Part shown: positions 12,907 through 24,903 of the stretch, one piece after another
How the letters are laid out: every line of letters starts with the position of its first letter
How positions within the stretch are numbered: position 1 is the stretch's first letter
Source: Aurelia coerulea
Lineage: Eukaryota > Cnidaria > Scyphozoa > Semaeostomeae > Ulmaridae
Direction: 5' to 3'
Length of the DNA: 64,000 nt
Assembly: GCA_039566865.1 (NCBI GenBank)
Contig: CM076959.1
Span: forward strand, 11,515,501-11,579,500
Translations under genes and position numbers: made by a program
The notes under the pieces: generated by a model
The model's input: only the letters and a program-made list of their open reading frames with translations
Told to the model about the DNA's origin: nothing
The model's database searches: none

Positions 12907-13694
12907 CTGTCGAAAAGGACAATAAACATCACTTAAATTGGGTCAGGACAATAGTGAGAGTGCTGTCAAAAAAGCAATATCATGGCTGGTTCCAACTCAA
13001 AATTCTTCAATTAATTTGACTGCTTAGGGTGCAGTAATACATGATATCGGAGTGCAAATGTACCCAGCATCGCGTAAATCATGTCTCAATTACGACATCT
13101 CTACAACTGAGGATCATCCGGTAAAGCCCTTTGTTTTTGAATTTCGTTACACTGGTGAATATTTCATATGTTTCTTTTTTTATAATATTTACATCTTTAA
13201 ATGCTATGAAAGATTTGTTCATGAATTATCTACACAAAGGAGATACCTTACTTGTATCTGAATTCATTCGTGTGGTAGCCACTTTTGCTAAGCTTTAAAT
13301 TTCATGCGCCCCCAAATCATATATTCGCTCAGTTTTGAATTTGCACATTTGTACCACAGTAGCGTCATTGGCTTCTATACCAAAATTAAGAGCAGATAAA
13401 AAGTTTAGAGCAGAGACGTAGGAACCAACTGGGGACACGTGCCCCCCCCCAAAAAATTTTTAAATAAACAAAAAAAGTGCCCTTTTATTTTCAGGAAGTG
13501 CCCCTGTAGCTGAATGAAAAAAGTGCCTTTGAAGTGTCGCGCCGCCCCCCCCCCCCCCCAAGTTCGAGATGCTTCCTACGTCCCTGATTAAGAGAAGTCA
13601 TTCACTACGAGAAGTCTCAAGGTTTTGTAAGACTTTCGTAGATTATGGCGGGAAAATCAAAGCCACATTCGGAGAGACAAAGTTTGAGCGATTT
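12907..13694. other. Start of 18-kb intron 4; C-rich tracts
   Basis: No gene seen. 13,430-13,590 holds a low-complexity segment with long C runs flanking A/T runs (a GTGCCCC...AAAAA pattern repeated three times), probably a short dispersed repeat. Confidence 0.5.
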
Positions 13695-16430
13695 TTTTCT
13701 TTTCATTTTCATTTTTAATTTTTTAACCACGGTAGCCCTGTCAGCCTGCAGAGATTGCTTTACAGGGGGCCGTGCAAAATACTACAAATTAAAAAGCTAA
13801 TTTACAATTAATCTAATAATAGGATATAAATAGAGATGTTCCGAAATTAGTCAATAGAAAAATAAAAAAAAAAACCAAAAACCCTCTGCAATTTCTTGTT
13901 TAGCCTCTTTTTGAAGGTTAGAAGGGAGGGGCATGTTTGACATCTGAGCTTAATTGGTTCCAAAGCTTAGGCCCACTAAAGGAAATAGACTTCTGTCCAT
14001 TTGACGTTTTGAAGAAAGGAACACGCAAGTCCGCTTCGGTATTTCTTAGTCTCATTGTGTTAAGAGCTGAATTTTTTACAAATAACTCAGACGGGCACAA
14101 GACTATTTTTTTACTTGTACGTTATAGTCGCTGTTTCACTTTGAATAATGTCCGAGATTGTTGGCCATTTCAGCCTTTTAATCAGACCAGCTGCTGAAAC
14201 ATCATTGCTGCTATTTGTAACAATTCTGGCAGCTCGATTTTGTAATTTTTGGAGGGTATCAATTTGAACAGAGCAACAATAACGGAAGTGGGGTTCAACA
14301 ATTCCTCTGTACATCTTACTGAGCGTTTCCTCAAGGAGAAATTTCTTTGCATACTTCAGAAAACCTAAGGCTCGAGATAATTTTGTTCTCATACCCTTAA
14401 GGCTGATTTCCAGTCAGTGGAATTTTCCGAGCGGGCGGAATTTCCTTTGTCTGCTTGAGAAAATGTCGCCCTGGAATTGAATAGAAAGTTATGGCTGAGC
14501 GACCTTTTATTGTCTAAAATTCCGCCCGCTCGGAAAATTCCACTGACTGGAAATTCGCCTTTATATGCTCATCCCAGACAAGATGACTGTCCAACTGAAC
14601 ACCAAGGTATTTAGTCCTCTCGACAGTCTTTATCTGTGTGCCATTTATAGAAAGGGAAGGCTGGTCAACGACTTCAACATAAATCTTTTTCAGCTTAGGA
14701 AGGGATCCAACTACCATTGCGTGAGTCTTAAGGACGTTTAAGGATAGTTGTTTACCTGGAGCCAATCTTTTAAACAATCTAGATCTTTGTTCATAAATTG
14801 GTTAAGCTCTTCGATATTTTTTATGCATATGAAAGACTGGTGTCGTCTGCATATATAGCCACATTGCAATTTTGCAGAGTAAGTGGGAGGTCGTTAATGT
14901 AGATTAAGAATAGTAGGGGACCAAGGCATGAGCCCTGTGGAACGCCACAAGTGACATCCTTAGTCTGCGAAAGTGCACCATTGACTTTGCAGTATTGCCG
15001 TCTGTTGTTCAGATATGAAACAAACTAAGAATGTTCCAGACCAGTGATACCATATCTAATTAGCTTGTCAAGGAGAATGTCATGATCTACGGTATCAAAT
15101 GCTTTCTTTAGGTCGATGAATACATTTGCTGTGTATTTTCCGTTATCCATATTTACGTACCAGTCGTTTGTACTCGCAAGCAGGCAGGTAACAACAAAAT
15201 GTAACAATCGGAAAGCAGATTGATTTGAGAACAGGAGCTTGTTTTTGATAAAAAATCATAGACTTGATTATAGACCAACTTCTCGAACAGTCTGGCTAGA
15301 AATGGCAAGACAGATATAGGCCTGTAATTTGAACTGTCATCTTGTTGACCGCTCTTGAAGACAAGGGCAACTCACGCATTTTTCCAACTGTCTGGAAAAA
15401 CCCCGGTAGCAAGAGAGAGGTTGAAAATGTCGCATAGGGACTCAGCTATCACAGGCAGTCCAATCTATAAGAAAAAAGTTACTATACCATCGGGCCAGAA
15501 CCCTTTAAGGTGTCAAATTTTCCGAAAACCCTTTCGATTTAAGGTACACTGATAGGCTCGAAATTGAATTGCACGCTTTTTTGGGTTAATCTCGTTCTCA
15601 TTTGTTAAGAGAGCATTAGATGTCTCAGGTATTTTATCACTGAGGTTCTTGCCAATTTCACACAAAAAGTTATTCATTGACTCTGCAATAGCTATATCAC
15701 CCGATACCGTTTTTCCTTCAACCTCCAGGGATGGGATGTGGAGGATGTGGGTGGTCTTTGACTTCTTGTTTAGAACTTGATTAATTGTTTTCCACGTGTT
15801 TTTTAGGTCACCATCATAGGAGGCGATCTTGTTTGTGAAAAATTCGCGCTTCAAATTCTCATTCAGTTTATTCACTCGATTTCGCAGCTGCCTATAAGCC
15901 TGCATTAAAAGATCGGACTTAGAACTAACAGCAAGTTTCTTAAGCCTATCTCGACATTTACACATGAGTTTGAACTCTTTCGTCAACCAGGAAGAGAACT
16001 TTTCAGAAACTCGTCTGTTGCGCATCGGGGCATGCTTTTCCAGAATAATAGAAAACATATTTGATCATTGCTCTACAATTTGGTTAATATCATCAGTACT
16101 TGTAACTATCTCCTTCTAGTCAACACTCTTCAAATCATTCAGAAAATCCTCTTCACAAAAGTTTTTCTTCTGCCTGGTGGAGATAATTTTGTGTTGCTTT
16201 TCACAAGCACCTTGGAACGTTCTGACAAAGTAGACCATATAGTGATCACTAAGACTAATTGCCTTTACATCGGAAACAACAATTCCTTTGAGGAGGCCGA
16301 GAAATTGCAATTGCCTTTACTATGATGCAAAGCAAAGCCAGTGCAGAAATATTTAAGAAGATGGTCAAGTTTGAATTGTAGTTCAACATGGAGCAAGACA
16401 ACATACCCATCATTATCGCATCAGAGAAGA
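13695..16430 (-). pseudogene. L2/CR1-like non-LTR retrotransposon, 5'-truncated and dead
   Basis: Read on the minus strand, in order: end of an APE-type endonuclease (SDHYMVY near 16,250); the linker to RT (15,513-16,058); RT with FIDLKKAFDTVDHDIL (near 15,120), [13 protein letters not shown] (near 14,930) and catalytic YADD (14,842-14,853); C-terminal parts GIVEPHFRYC and LQNRAARI (14,111-14,392); and a last block SISFSGPKLWNQL before 13,918. The 3' UTR runs to about 13,695. Breaks: a nonsense TAG at 15,025-15,027, several frameshifts between blocks, and a MITE at 14,400. The 5' end is lost near 16,430. It lies in intron 4 of the P2X-like gene, sense to that gene. Superfamily (L2 versus CR1) is not certain. 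Confidence 0.88.
14400..14560. mobile_element. Harbinger-like MITE inserted in the LINE (TTA duplication)
   Basis: 161 bp with 44-bp terminal inverted repeats (two mismatches), starting AGGC and containing CAGTCAGTGGAATTTTCCGA. TTA flanks both sides (14,397-14,399 and 14,561-14,563), as for PIF/Harbinger. It separates two C-terminal blocks of the host LINE. Family assignment rests only on the 3-bp duplication. Confidence 0.8.
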
Positions 16431-16823
16431 AAGAAATCGAAGAAGGCTATTTATTGACCATTTAATACATTTTCATTGAACAATCAATATATGACTTGAC
16501 GATAAACTTATGTAAACGAAACCACCATCAATGTCAACAGAAAAAGTAAAATAAAAACACAACTGTTAAAGTGATTCAACATTTCGATAAAATATTCGTC
16601 AAGTCAGGAATAACTTTGCAAGAGAACAACCGAGAATTTATACCATACAAGATGGAAAGATAAAAGATAAAAGAAAAAAGAAATTAACGGTTCAAGATTG
16701 AAATTTTACAGGTTAAAACAAAAGATTACTATGCTTAGCTAGAATAAAAAGTAAGTTTAAAAGAAATGCCGAATTCTGCTGCACCTCAAGGGAACAGAAT
16801 TTTTCTTATTGGACCTTCAAAGG
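16431..16823. other. No gene seen
   Basis: AT-rich intronic sequence. A weak inverted pair (TGACTTGACGA near 16,492; TCGTCAAGTCA near 16,596-16,606) may mark a decayed short element. Confidence 0.4.
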
Positions 16824-16900
16824 TGAAGGTGAAGTTGCGTTTTTTTGTGCCAAGCTCTGGGATCGCAGAAATAGAGAGACCTAATCGAGTCTGCGACCCC
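16824..16900 (+). repeat. Dispersed short repeat, copy 1 (SINE- or small-RNA-like)
   Basis: About 77 bp, roughly 80% identical by eye to 33,803-33,883. Shared parts are GTGAAGGTGAAGTTG, GCCAAGC, CTGGGATCGCAGAA and TAATCGAGTC. The 3' half can fold (GGGATCGCAGA against TCTGCGACCCC). No clear duplication flanks this copy. Confidence 0.6.
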
Positions 16901-17034
16901 TTGTCATGACGCTCATGCCCAGGGGCTCTACCGGGTATCGAGCCCTGTCAAACCCTGTATTGAAAGCATTTCAGATTAGTGTCTCTGGAGAGACTCGAAG
17001 CTCTGAGAAGGCGAACGGGGAACAGGAAATGAGA

Positions 17035-17215
17035 GTATCTAAAAAATACTTCCCGTGGCTTAATAGCGATTTTAGAAAGCTTTCTCGACAGAGGGACCGA
17101 ATAAAAACTGCTGCCGTTAAACTATAATAACTTGTTACAGGCAACTGCAAAATAAAGCTAACACTTTCAACAAAACTCTCAATCGAGAATATTTTTCCAA
17201 GAAGTTAGCTGCCCA
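17035..17215 (+). pseudogene. LINE ORF2 linker fragment
   Basis: One frame gives PWLNSDFRKLSRQRDRIKTA. After two stops and a frameshift a second frame gives CYRQLQNKANTFN and REYFSKKLAAHKGDF. These are the same kind of endonuclease-to-RT linker as in the LINE at 15,513-16,058, on the opposite strand. Truncated at both ends. Confidence 0.7.
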
Positions 17216-17344
17216 TAAAGGTGACTTCATTTCATTTAATTCTTTTAAGAAGGGTTGCCCTTCAACAAGTTGGTTTTCAAGGGGATCTCCGATAAAAACA
17301 TTATTACAATCTAAAGAACAAAGGTACAAATAAAAAGCTATTCA

Positions 17345-17557
17345 TTAAAAAAAAAAGGCCAAAATTACAATAAAACGAAAGAAAAGTGCCTGTTTCCAAA
17401 TAGTTTTCTTGAAACTATACAAAGAGGTTGCCTGCTTTGACTCGGCTGACAGGCTATTCCATAGTTTCGCACCTCTATGAGAGAAAACATCTCTGGCCAT
17501 TTGCGGACCCTTTCATCAGCAACCTCAGGTCGGTCCCCGTATTTACGAAGGCTATTA
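17345..17557 (-). pseudogene. LINE C-terminal fragment, part 2 (3' side of insertion)
   Basis: One minus frame reads RDVFSHRGAKLWNSL then SFKKTI, a typical L2-like C-terminus. It is continuous in sense with 21,177-21,235 once the element between (17,558-21,173) and one TTA are removed; the segment SLRKYGDRPEV follows the junction. This shows a clean transposon insertion into an older LINE fragment. Confidence 0.75.
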
Positions 17558-20500
17558 GCCCTGTTCACACGACACAAACTAACCCGGGGCGAACCTGGGT
17601 TAAACTAACCTAGGTTAGATTTTTGTAGTGTGAACGCGACTAACCTGGGTTCGCCCCGGGTTAAACTAACCCACCTCAGGAGGTGGGTTCGCCCCTAAAA
17701 TACTTCAGTTATTTGCAATTTTTTTAATAAATCAGTTGTGGGGATGTCCGTCCAGAGTTGTTTACATGTTTAGGCGCACAGCTCGTTTGGGGCCGGAGCT
17801 GCGTTCATTTTCCGGTCGAAGAATATTGACATTCGTTGAAATATCTATAGAAATCGCTACAAATGAGATATACAGATAAGAATTTCAGCAATTATGCATA
17901 CTGACCTCAGCAATAACCCAAACTCCTTTACTGCTATCATATTTCAAAATTGGAGGCAATTTCTAACGATTTCTGGTAGAGACATCATTTGGGCCTAAGC
18001 TTGTCCTCGCTTAAAACTCATTCCATTGCACTTAAAAAGTTATGGCAAAGTTCTTGAGCTAGATAATGCGCTTACCCATGACTCAGACACCAGTTTGACT
18101 TCGTTTGCCTTCTTTAATTTGCCAAATTTTTGTAAGAAACAACCAGTTGTGGGCGAATTGCAAAAACTTTCCTCGGTCCATATTTTTCTCTACACAGATT
18201 CTCCGCTTCAAACAACAAACAGTGAACTTTGACATTGTAGGGTAAGACGGGGTAAAGTGAACTACTTTGGAGGCTTTTCAAGAATACCCTAAAGAGATTG
18301 TAGCTGAGGGCAAACTGTTTAACGTTGTTTTGACATTATGTCTTTGGGACAGTTTATCCAGCAAAAATATTTTTCAAATCTTTTTCCGTTGTCTCACAAA
18401 AGAGCTTTCTTTAGCGACCGCTCTGCCTAGTTCACTTTACCCCGGACCGGGGTAAAGTGAGCTACTTAGCAATTGTTCGATAAAACCAAAATAATGCTGG
18501 TAATACCCGAAAATATGATTTATTTTGCAACTCTAAGGAGTTCTTCGCATGTCAAAATGAAACAAACCCAAAAATTTCACAAGAGTGATATTTAAAAAAA
18601 TTAAATTGTGACCTATGTTGAGAACGATCTTTGCAGATCAAATATTAACCAAAAACTATTGTCTAAGTCACAAATTCGAGTCAGATTGTGAGACCTGAAT
18701 GCAAGTCGATGAAAAATAATGGGAATACTATATTGCATATAAATACCAAATTACCACAAAGAGAAACAATATTTTAAAAGTAGCTCACTTTGCCCTGAAA
18801 CCTCCGCCCAGAAATAAAACCAAAAATAGTTATAAATCTATAACAATTATCAATATTCTAATTTCACAGTGATGACCATCTATCCTTTTCATGTCGATAG
18901 GTATGCTTGCTTCATCAAATCCCAACAAAATTATTGGATCAGTAACCGCATTTTTGGATGAAGGTCAAACTTCAGCTGTCAAATATTTGGAGGTTTTTCA
19001 GGGAGCTGGTATCAGAATATATTTCTGTGTCATCAGAGCGAAAAATTATCCTGCAAATTATGATTTTCTGAAGGCAGAATTATGAACCAAATGAGATTGA
19101 AAAGGTCTTCTTCATCTGACTTCATGTTCACATGTGAAAATGAAAAATCATAGGTAGTTCACTTTACCCCGGTCGAAGCAAAATATCGACTGGACGGTAG
19201 ATCTTTTAAAATATTATGTTAGCGTACAAAAAAGTCTTTCTTGGCCCTTTCCTTTTGGAAAATGTAAACACATGGTATGTGCTTCAAATCGATCAAAACA
19301 ATTATAGAAATGAATTTCGTCTTGGGGTCAAAAATTAAGACCAAAGATAGGAGCCCAAACCTAACAACCATGATTTCCCGAGGTTGTTTTTACTGCCTCG
19401 GGTAAAGGGATTTTTTGCAACAACAAGAAGAACTATTTTGCAAAAATGTTTTCATTTTCTGTGAGCACATGTAACAAAGCATTTGGTATAAATCATGTTT
19501 TATCATGCCATGTTTGCTTTTGGAGAGAAGCGCGAATGTTCTGAGTAGTTCACTTTACCCCGTAGTTCACTTTACCCCGTCTTACCCTATCATAAAAGTC
19601 TTGCATCACAGAACATTCCTTTTGAACGATTCCATGCGCTTTAGCGAGGCATTCGTGAATTGTATTCACGCATTTCGTTCTTTTCGTTCTTATTTCAATC
19701 AATGCAAAACATAAAAAGAACAAAACATTGTTTTGGGTTCGCTAAAAAAGATACCCGGTTTTGCACTTTTGTTTGTTTGCATTGACTGATTGAACCAAAT
19801 GCGTGAAAACAATTCACGAGTGCCTCGCTAAGGCGCATGGAATCGTTCTATAGGAATGTTTTGTGATGCAAGACTTTTATGATACAAAGTTCACTGTTTG
19901 TTGTTTGAAGCGGATAGACTGTGCAGATAAAAATATGGACCGAGGAAAGTTTTTGCAATTCACCCACAACTGGTCGTTTCTTATAAAAATTTGCTAATGT
20001 AAAAAAGGCAAACGAAGTCAAACTGGTGCCTGAGTCATGGGTAAGTGCATTAGTCAGCTCTAGAATTTTGCCATTACTTTTTAAGTGCAATGGAATGAGT
20101 TTTAGGCGAGGACAAGCTTAGGCCCAAATGATATCTCTACCAGAAATCATTAGAAATTGCCTCCAATTTTGAGATATGATAGCAGTAAAGGAGTTTGGGT
20201 TATTGCGGAGGTCAGTATGCATAATTGCTGAAATTCTTATCTGTATATCTCATTTGTAGCGATTTCTATAGATATTTCAACGAAGGTCAATATTCTTCGA
20301 CCGGAAAATGAACGCAGCTCCGGCCCCAAACAAGCTATGTGCCTAAACATGTAAACAACTCTGGACGGACATCCCCACAACTGATTTATAAAAAAAAATT
20401 GCGAATAACTGAAGTATTCTAGCATCCATTTCAGTTTTAGTGAGGGTACTAGAAAATTTACCTCAAACGACCGATTTTGTCTCCAGGGGCTAGAAAGCGG

Positions 20501-21173
20501 TGATCTCATTGGCTGACAAGCATGAAATTGGATGATTTCCGCATGCTTTGGCAACCAGTAAGGATTTGAGCCTTATCTTGGTTCGCCCTGGGTCGAACCT
20601 GGGTTAGTTTTGGAAAATGTCGTGTGAACGCAAACTTGGGGCGAACCTAAGTTAGTTTCGATCTCATGCACTGAAGTTGTGTTATCTTCACAGATATCTA
20701 TTAATTCTAAACTATATACATGCTCATTTGGTCATTCTATACGCTATGAATTGAGGAAAAATAGACCGAGGATCAACTTGGGAGGACGCAGAAGTTTTTT
20801 TATGACGTTTGAGATACGAAGCCATATGATTTCGAGCAAAAACTCGATTCTTTTCTAGCCGCCTTTTCGTGCTAAAGCTCGCCTCTTCATAAACACATGC
20901 GATGCCAAAACCATAGATTTAAAAACAAAAATCTGCCGGCAAAACGTAAGCATGCACAAAGCATTGTCATCTTGGTTTCTGTCCGCCATTTTCTCAAATT
21001 CTTGCTTTGTTATCTTACCCACTGCGCATGCGGGAATAAAACTAATCCAGGTTCGCCCCAGTTTTGCGTTCACACACATTTTGAGGATCTTTTCGTGTGA
21101 ACAGACGCGGGTTGAACCAGGGTTAGTTTAACCCAGGTTTGCCCCGGGTTAGTTTGTGCCGTGTGAACAGGGC
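17558..21173. mobile_element. Large foldback PIF/Harbinger-like element (non-autonomous)
   Basis: 3,616 bp beginning GCCCTGTTCACAC and ending with its complement, flanked by TTA (17,555-17,557 and 21,174-21,176). The element is essentially one giant inverted repeat. The left arm (17,558-18,237 continued at 19,588-19,735) matches the right arm (about 19,780-21,173), so near-identical translated segments appear on opposite strands (18,026-18,232 plus; 19,848-20,090 minus). The right arm holds about 600 bp more (near 20,420-21,060), including extra copies of the terminal GTGTGAACGC-type module near 20,600. No transposase was found, so it would have to move in trans. The arm-encoded open frames are taken as shadows of the repeat. 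Confidence 0.88.
18240..19587. mobile_element. Mariner-like element nested in the foldback arm (TA duplication)
   Basis: 1,348 bp bounded by GGGTAAGACGGGGTAAAGTG and its complement, flanked by TA (18,238-18,239; 19,588-19,589). The terminal module GGGGTAAAGTGA also occurs internally (near 18,433-18,465, 19,158 and 19,545). Comparing with the uninterrupted right arm of the surrounding element shows the empty site. No transposase was recognised; the open frame at 18,891-19,085 is unassigned. Confidence 0.82.
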
Positions 21174-21176
21174 TTA

Positions 21177-21235
21177 TGTGATGAGCAGAGCAAATTTCGG
21201 GTGAAGAGGTCACACAGGTATTGTGGAGCAAGCTC
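21177..21235 (-). pseudogene. LINE C-terminal fragment, part 1 (5' side of insertion)
   Basis: The minus frame reads ELAPQYLCDLFTRNLLCSSH and continues into 17,345-17,557 across the Harbinger-like insertion. The next upstream LINE sequence is interrupted by the foldback at 21,240. Confidence 0.65.
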
Positions 21236-21239
21236 AGTA

Positions 21240-21938
21240 ATCGGCATTAAGACACTCTCTTTCGCAGTAATAACCAGCGGAAACATTTAAGAATTAGTTC
21301 ACCACAAATCCTACTTCTTTCCACCATTTTATTATCGATAATTTCGATAAAATGTGATAAGATTTCACAGCTTCTGCAGCAAACCATTCAACTACCGTCG
21401 ATTCAAAGTTTTCTCGTTGCAAACACTTTGGAAGGCTTGCATAAAACAAAAGGTTGTGCAAGGCTCAGGTCTCCCATATGACACAGCAAATTGATTTCTT
21501 TGGTAATAGATTGTACACCTTTGAGAATAGATTGCAGGGGAAATTTCTTTGCACAAATTATGTACTTTTCCGATGTAACAAAGAGATTTGCAAATTTGAG
21601 AAACGTTTTGTTTCTCTTTATTTTGCTACGATAGAATGCCTTCAGGACTGTGCAATCTATTCTCAAAGGTATCATTTTGCTGTGTCATATGGGAGACCTA
21701 AGTCTTGCAAAACCTTTTGTTTTATGCAAGCCTTCCAAGACTTCCAAGGTGTTTGCAACAAGAAAACTTTGAATCGACGGCAGTTGGGCGATTTGCTGCA
21801 GAGGCTGTGAAAATCTTATCACATTTTATCGAACTTATCGATGATAAAATGCTGGACAGAAATTGGATTTGTGGTGACTGTGGATTTGTAAATAATTCCG
21901 CTGGTTATTGCTGCAAAAGAGACTGACTTAATGCCGAT
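21240..21938. mobile_element. Foldback MITE, 699 bp
   Basis: Nearly the whole element is a palindrome (arms about 300 bp, loop near 21,545-21,640). Ends are ATCGGCATTAAG and complement with TA outside; the symmetry extends three more bases (CAG/CTG), so the exact end is ambiguous. Overlapping open frames on both strands (21,403-21,675; 21,454-21,810) are by-products of the symmetry. Confidence 0.8.
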
Positions 21939-21940
21939 TA

Positions 21941-22379
21941 CTGGGATTCTGCTGCGGGTGAAGATAGGCCCATTAGATTTCTTGGTAGCCAATAGCTTTA
22001 ATTCGTCAAGGATTTTCGAAACCACACAAACAAATACTTTTATGTTATTTCTGGACATAATTCACGTAACGTGTGAAATCTTGACAGCTAATCTTATTTG
22101 TAGCGTTCCTGAAAAATTCTTGAACATAGGCCAATTTTCGAAGGAAATAAATTCGATGTAACGCCGATCCCTGATGAGATTTTAACCAAATGCAGAAAAA
22201 CAAATATGGACTGGGGCCTGTGGAATCGATTCGTGGTAAAACCAGCTCTGTACCTTTATTAGTCGAATATCCATTTTTATTTTCGTGAAGGTGCTCGAAA
22301 AGTTGTCTCAAAAACCTTATTTTCAGTCATGTGATCGGAATACGACGATATAATAGGCTTATAAGAGTGAAATTGAAAG
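21941..22379. other. No gene recognised
   Basis: Short open frames on both strands overlap and match nothing I know. 22,260-22,330 weakly resembles 20,430-20,480 (TTTAGTGAGGGTACTAGAAA versus TTTCGTGAAGGTGCTCGAAA), so part may be transposon-derived. Confidence 0.35.
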
Positions 22380-23460
22380 ATTTACGGGTTTCACTGTGCC
22401 CTATTGACAGATTTGACTTGTATGCTCACGAGCACTTGTGATGAAATGCGATATGTAAGCGAACTTTTAAGGAATAAGATTAACCAAGTCAGTGGTAGCG
22501 AGGAGACCCTACCTGCATCCTTTGACAGTGACAAGAAAATCGAGCAAAATTACTGGAAATATGCTAAACATCAACTTGAAAAAATCACTGAGTTGCTATC
22601 ATCATTTTTGAAAGCAACTTGTTTCGAATATGTTAGTAAATTATTCAGGAAAAAGAGATCTCCTGCTAACTTTACCAAGCCCGATTGGATGCCAAGCTAT
22701 GACAATCCAAAAAAGGATTTCAATCGTAACGCACCAACTTATGCAGAACTGAATAAAATCATCGGGAAAATGAAAACAGCAAGTGCTGCCTGCCCCCCTT
22801 GATCAGATTTCTATAATCACTCTGAAGCGATGTCCTTATTTACGTACATATTTGCTGGAAATCATTAGAACTGCCTGGGAAAGCACACAGTCACCTGCTG
22901 ATTGGAAGCGAGCAATCACAGTCTTAATTCATAAAAAAGGCCCAAAAATGATGATCCTCAAAATTTCAGGCCGATCACTTTACAATGTGTTTTCTTCAAG
23001 GTTTATACGTCTCTTATACGAAACAGAATTTTCCAGTTTCTGAAAGCAAATGATTTTACTGAGTGCAACATCCAAAAGGGCTTTACTCCAAAGGTATCAG
23101 GAACATTTGAGCACACATCACAACTTGCTTACTTGTTGCGACATGCCAAGAACGAACCATAAGTCTATAGTTGTAACCAACATTGCTCGATCTTAAGAAT
23201 GCCCTTGATGAGGTTGATCATCGGCTCATTGTAAGTACTCTTGAAAACCATCATGTACCGCAACATATAATAGACATTATTGTAGACATATACGATGGAT
23301 TCACAACATCAGTTGCAACGAAAGATTATATAACTCCAGCGATAAAGTTCGAAAAGGGTGTTTTACAAGGTGATTGTCTTAGTCCTCTCATTTTCAATGT
23401 GATCTTTAACACCTTTATTCGGAGCCTGGAAAAGAGTGATGAACTGAAACAAATGGGTTA

Positions 23461-23904
23461 CAGTAAGTCCCCGCATATAAGAAACTCAAATTTTCAAATA
23501 AGGCTGTCTGGTTTCTTATATGCAAGAAAATATGTTCAAATGAGGCTGGAAGATTTCTTATATGTCCATTAAGAAACTTTCTTTCATATAATGCTTTCTT
23601 GTCAAAAAACCTTATTTAAATTCAAGGATGCTGCTGCATAGTAAAGAAGCATGTCCTAAGAAATGATAATGGATGAAGCAAATATGAAATACTTTTCTAG
23701 ACGTTGAACAGATTTTACAAATTTTAGTACTGAATCTAGACAGAAAAGCGGCAGTGTATGGTTGAGTATTTTTTCAACTTTGCATCATTTATAAGAAATT
23801 GGACAAAGTCAGGCAGCCTGGTTTCTTATAAAGGAGAAAATGTTCTCTATGCTGGCAGGCTGCAGTTTCTTATATGTCCGTTTCTTATATGCGGGGACCT
23901 ACTG
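23461..23904. mobile_element. Mariner-type MITE in the R2-like element
   Basis: 444 bp, ends CAGTAAGTCCCCGCATATAA and CAGTAGGTCCCCGCATATAA (as complement), flanked by TA (23,459-23,460; 23,905-23,906). Removing it and one TA keeps the host reading frame up to a TAG just after the junction. Internal GTTTCTTATA modules repeat in both orientations. Confidence 0.88.
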
Positions 23905-24421
23905 TATGTCTAGCATAAAATTCTAAATCCAAAAACCTGGTTCCAATTTGCTGATGACGCCGTAGCAGTTACATCAGATGAGTACGAAAATCAAGTGCTA
24001 TTAAACATGTCCACACGATGGTGCAACTGGTCAAGCATGATAAGTGGAACGGATAAATGCATGACATTCGGTATTTCCAAGAAAGGGTCTAAATCAGTAC
24101 AATTCAAGCCTAAAGTCTATGCCAACGGAATATTATCAGGCCCCTTGAATAAGGAGAAAGTTTTAAATACCTTGGAAGGTGTTTCAATTTTGAGATGGAC
24201 AATCAGAAACATAAAGATGAGTTATTTCAAATTACGATACAAATCATGGACAGGATCAATAGTCTACCTCTTCATCCAAAAAATAAGGTATGGCTCTATT
24301 CTCAATATCTAACGAGCAAATTGTCATGGCATTTGACAATAGCTGATATCGACCAAATATGGATTATCAACAATTTAAACACTCTTGCTCATAACTACCT
24401 TCGTAGATGGTTAGAAATCCC

Positions 24422-24903
24422 GGCATGTTGTAAAAACCGGACCCTAAGACCCTAGGACCCCTGAGACCCCTAGGACCTTTAAGTACTAAAAATGAAAAGG
24501 ACCCTTAACACCAGAGGGACATCACCACAGACAAACAATAGATCAATGTCATCAAGCTGTCAAACAAGAGGCTGCGTGTTGTATGAGCTTCCCATCTTTC
24601 ATCCTACGAACTTTCGTCCGTTCAAACCAACACCAGGATGCCTTTATTCATGCAGAAAGTCTTTAAAATAACACAATAGGAGATAGTCAAAATAGTACTT
24701 CTTCATGGTATAAGCTCTCTGCATCATTCCTGGCTTTGGTTTGAAAGAGTGGAAGTTCATGGGATGGAAGAGGGGAAGTCAATAATACACAACTTCCTCA
24801 TTATGACGCTCTGGTGTTAAGGGTCCTTTTCATTTCTAGTACTTAAAGGTCCTAGGGGTCTCAGGGGTCCTAGGGTCTTAGGGTCCGGTTTTTACAACAT
24901 GCC
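24422..24903. mobile_element. Mutator-like MITE with 9-bp duplication
   Basis: 482 bp with about 95-bp terminal inverted repeats starting GGCATGTTGTAAAAACCGG, built of short motifs such as GGACCCCTGAGACCCCTAGG. The target AGAAATCCC is duplicated (24,413-24,421; 24,904-24,912). The R2-like frame resumes after excision in silico. A 9-bp duplication points to the Mutator superfamily. Confidence 0.87.

Noticed and set aside
14514..14777. LINE frame ending QSVEFSERAEF as a native C-terminus
   Set aside because: The last residues are encoded by the inserted MITE at 14,400-14,560.
21403..21810. Overlapping open frames on both strands
   Set aside because: They mirror one another across the foldback palindrome.
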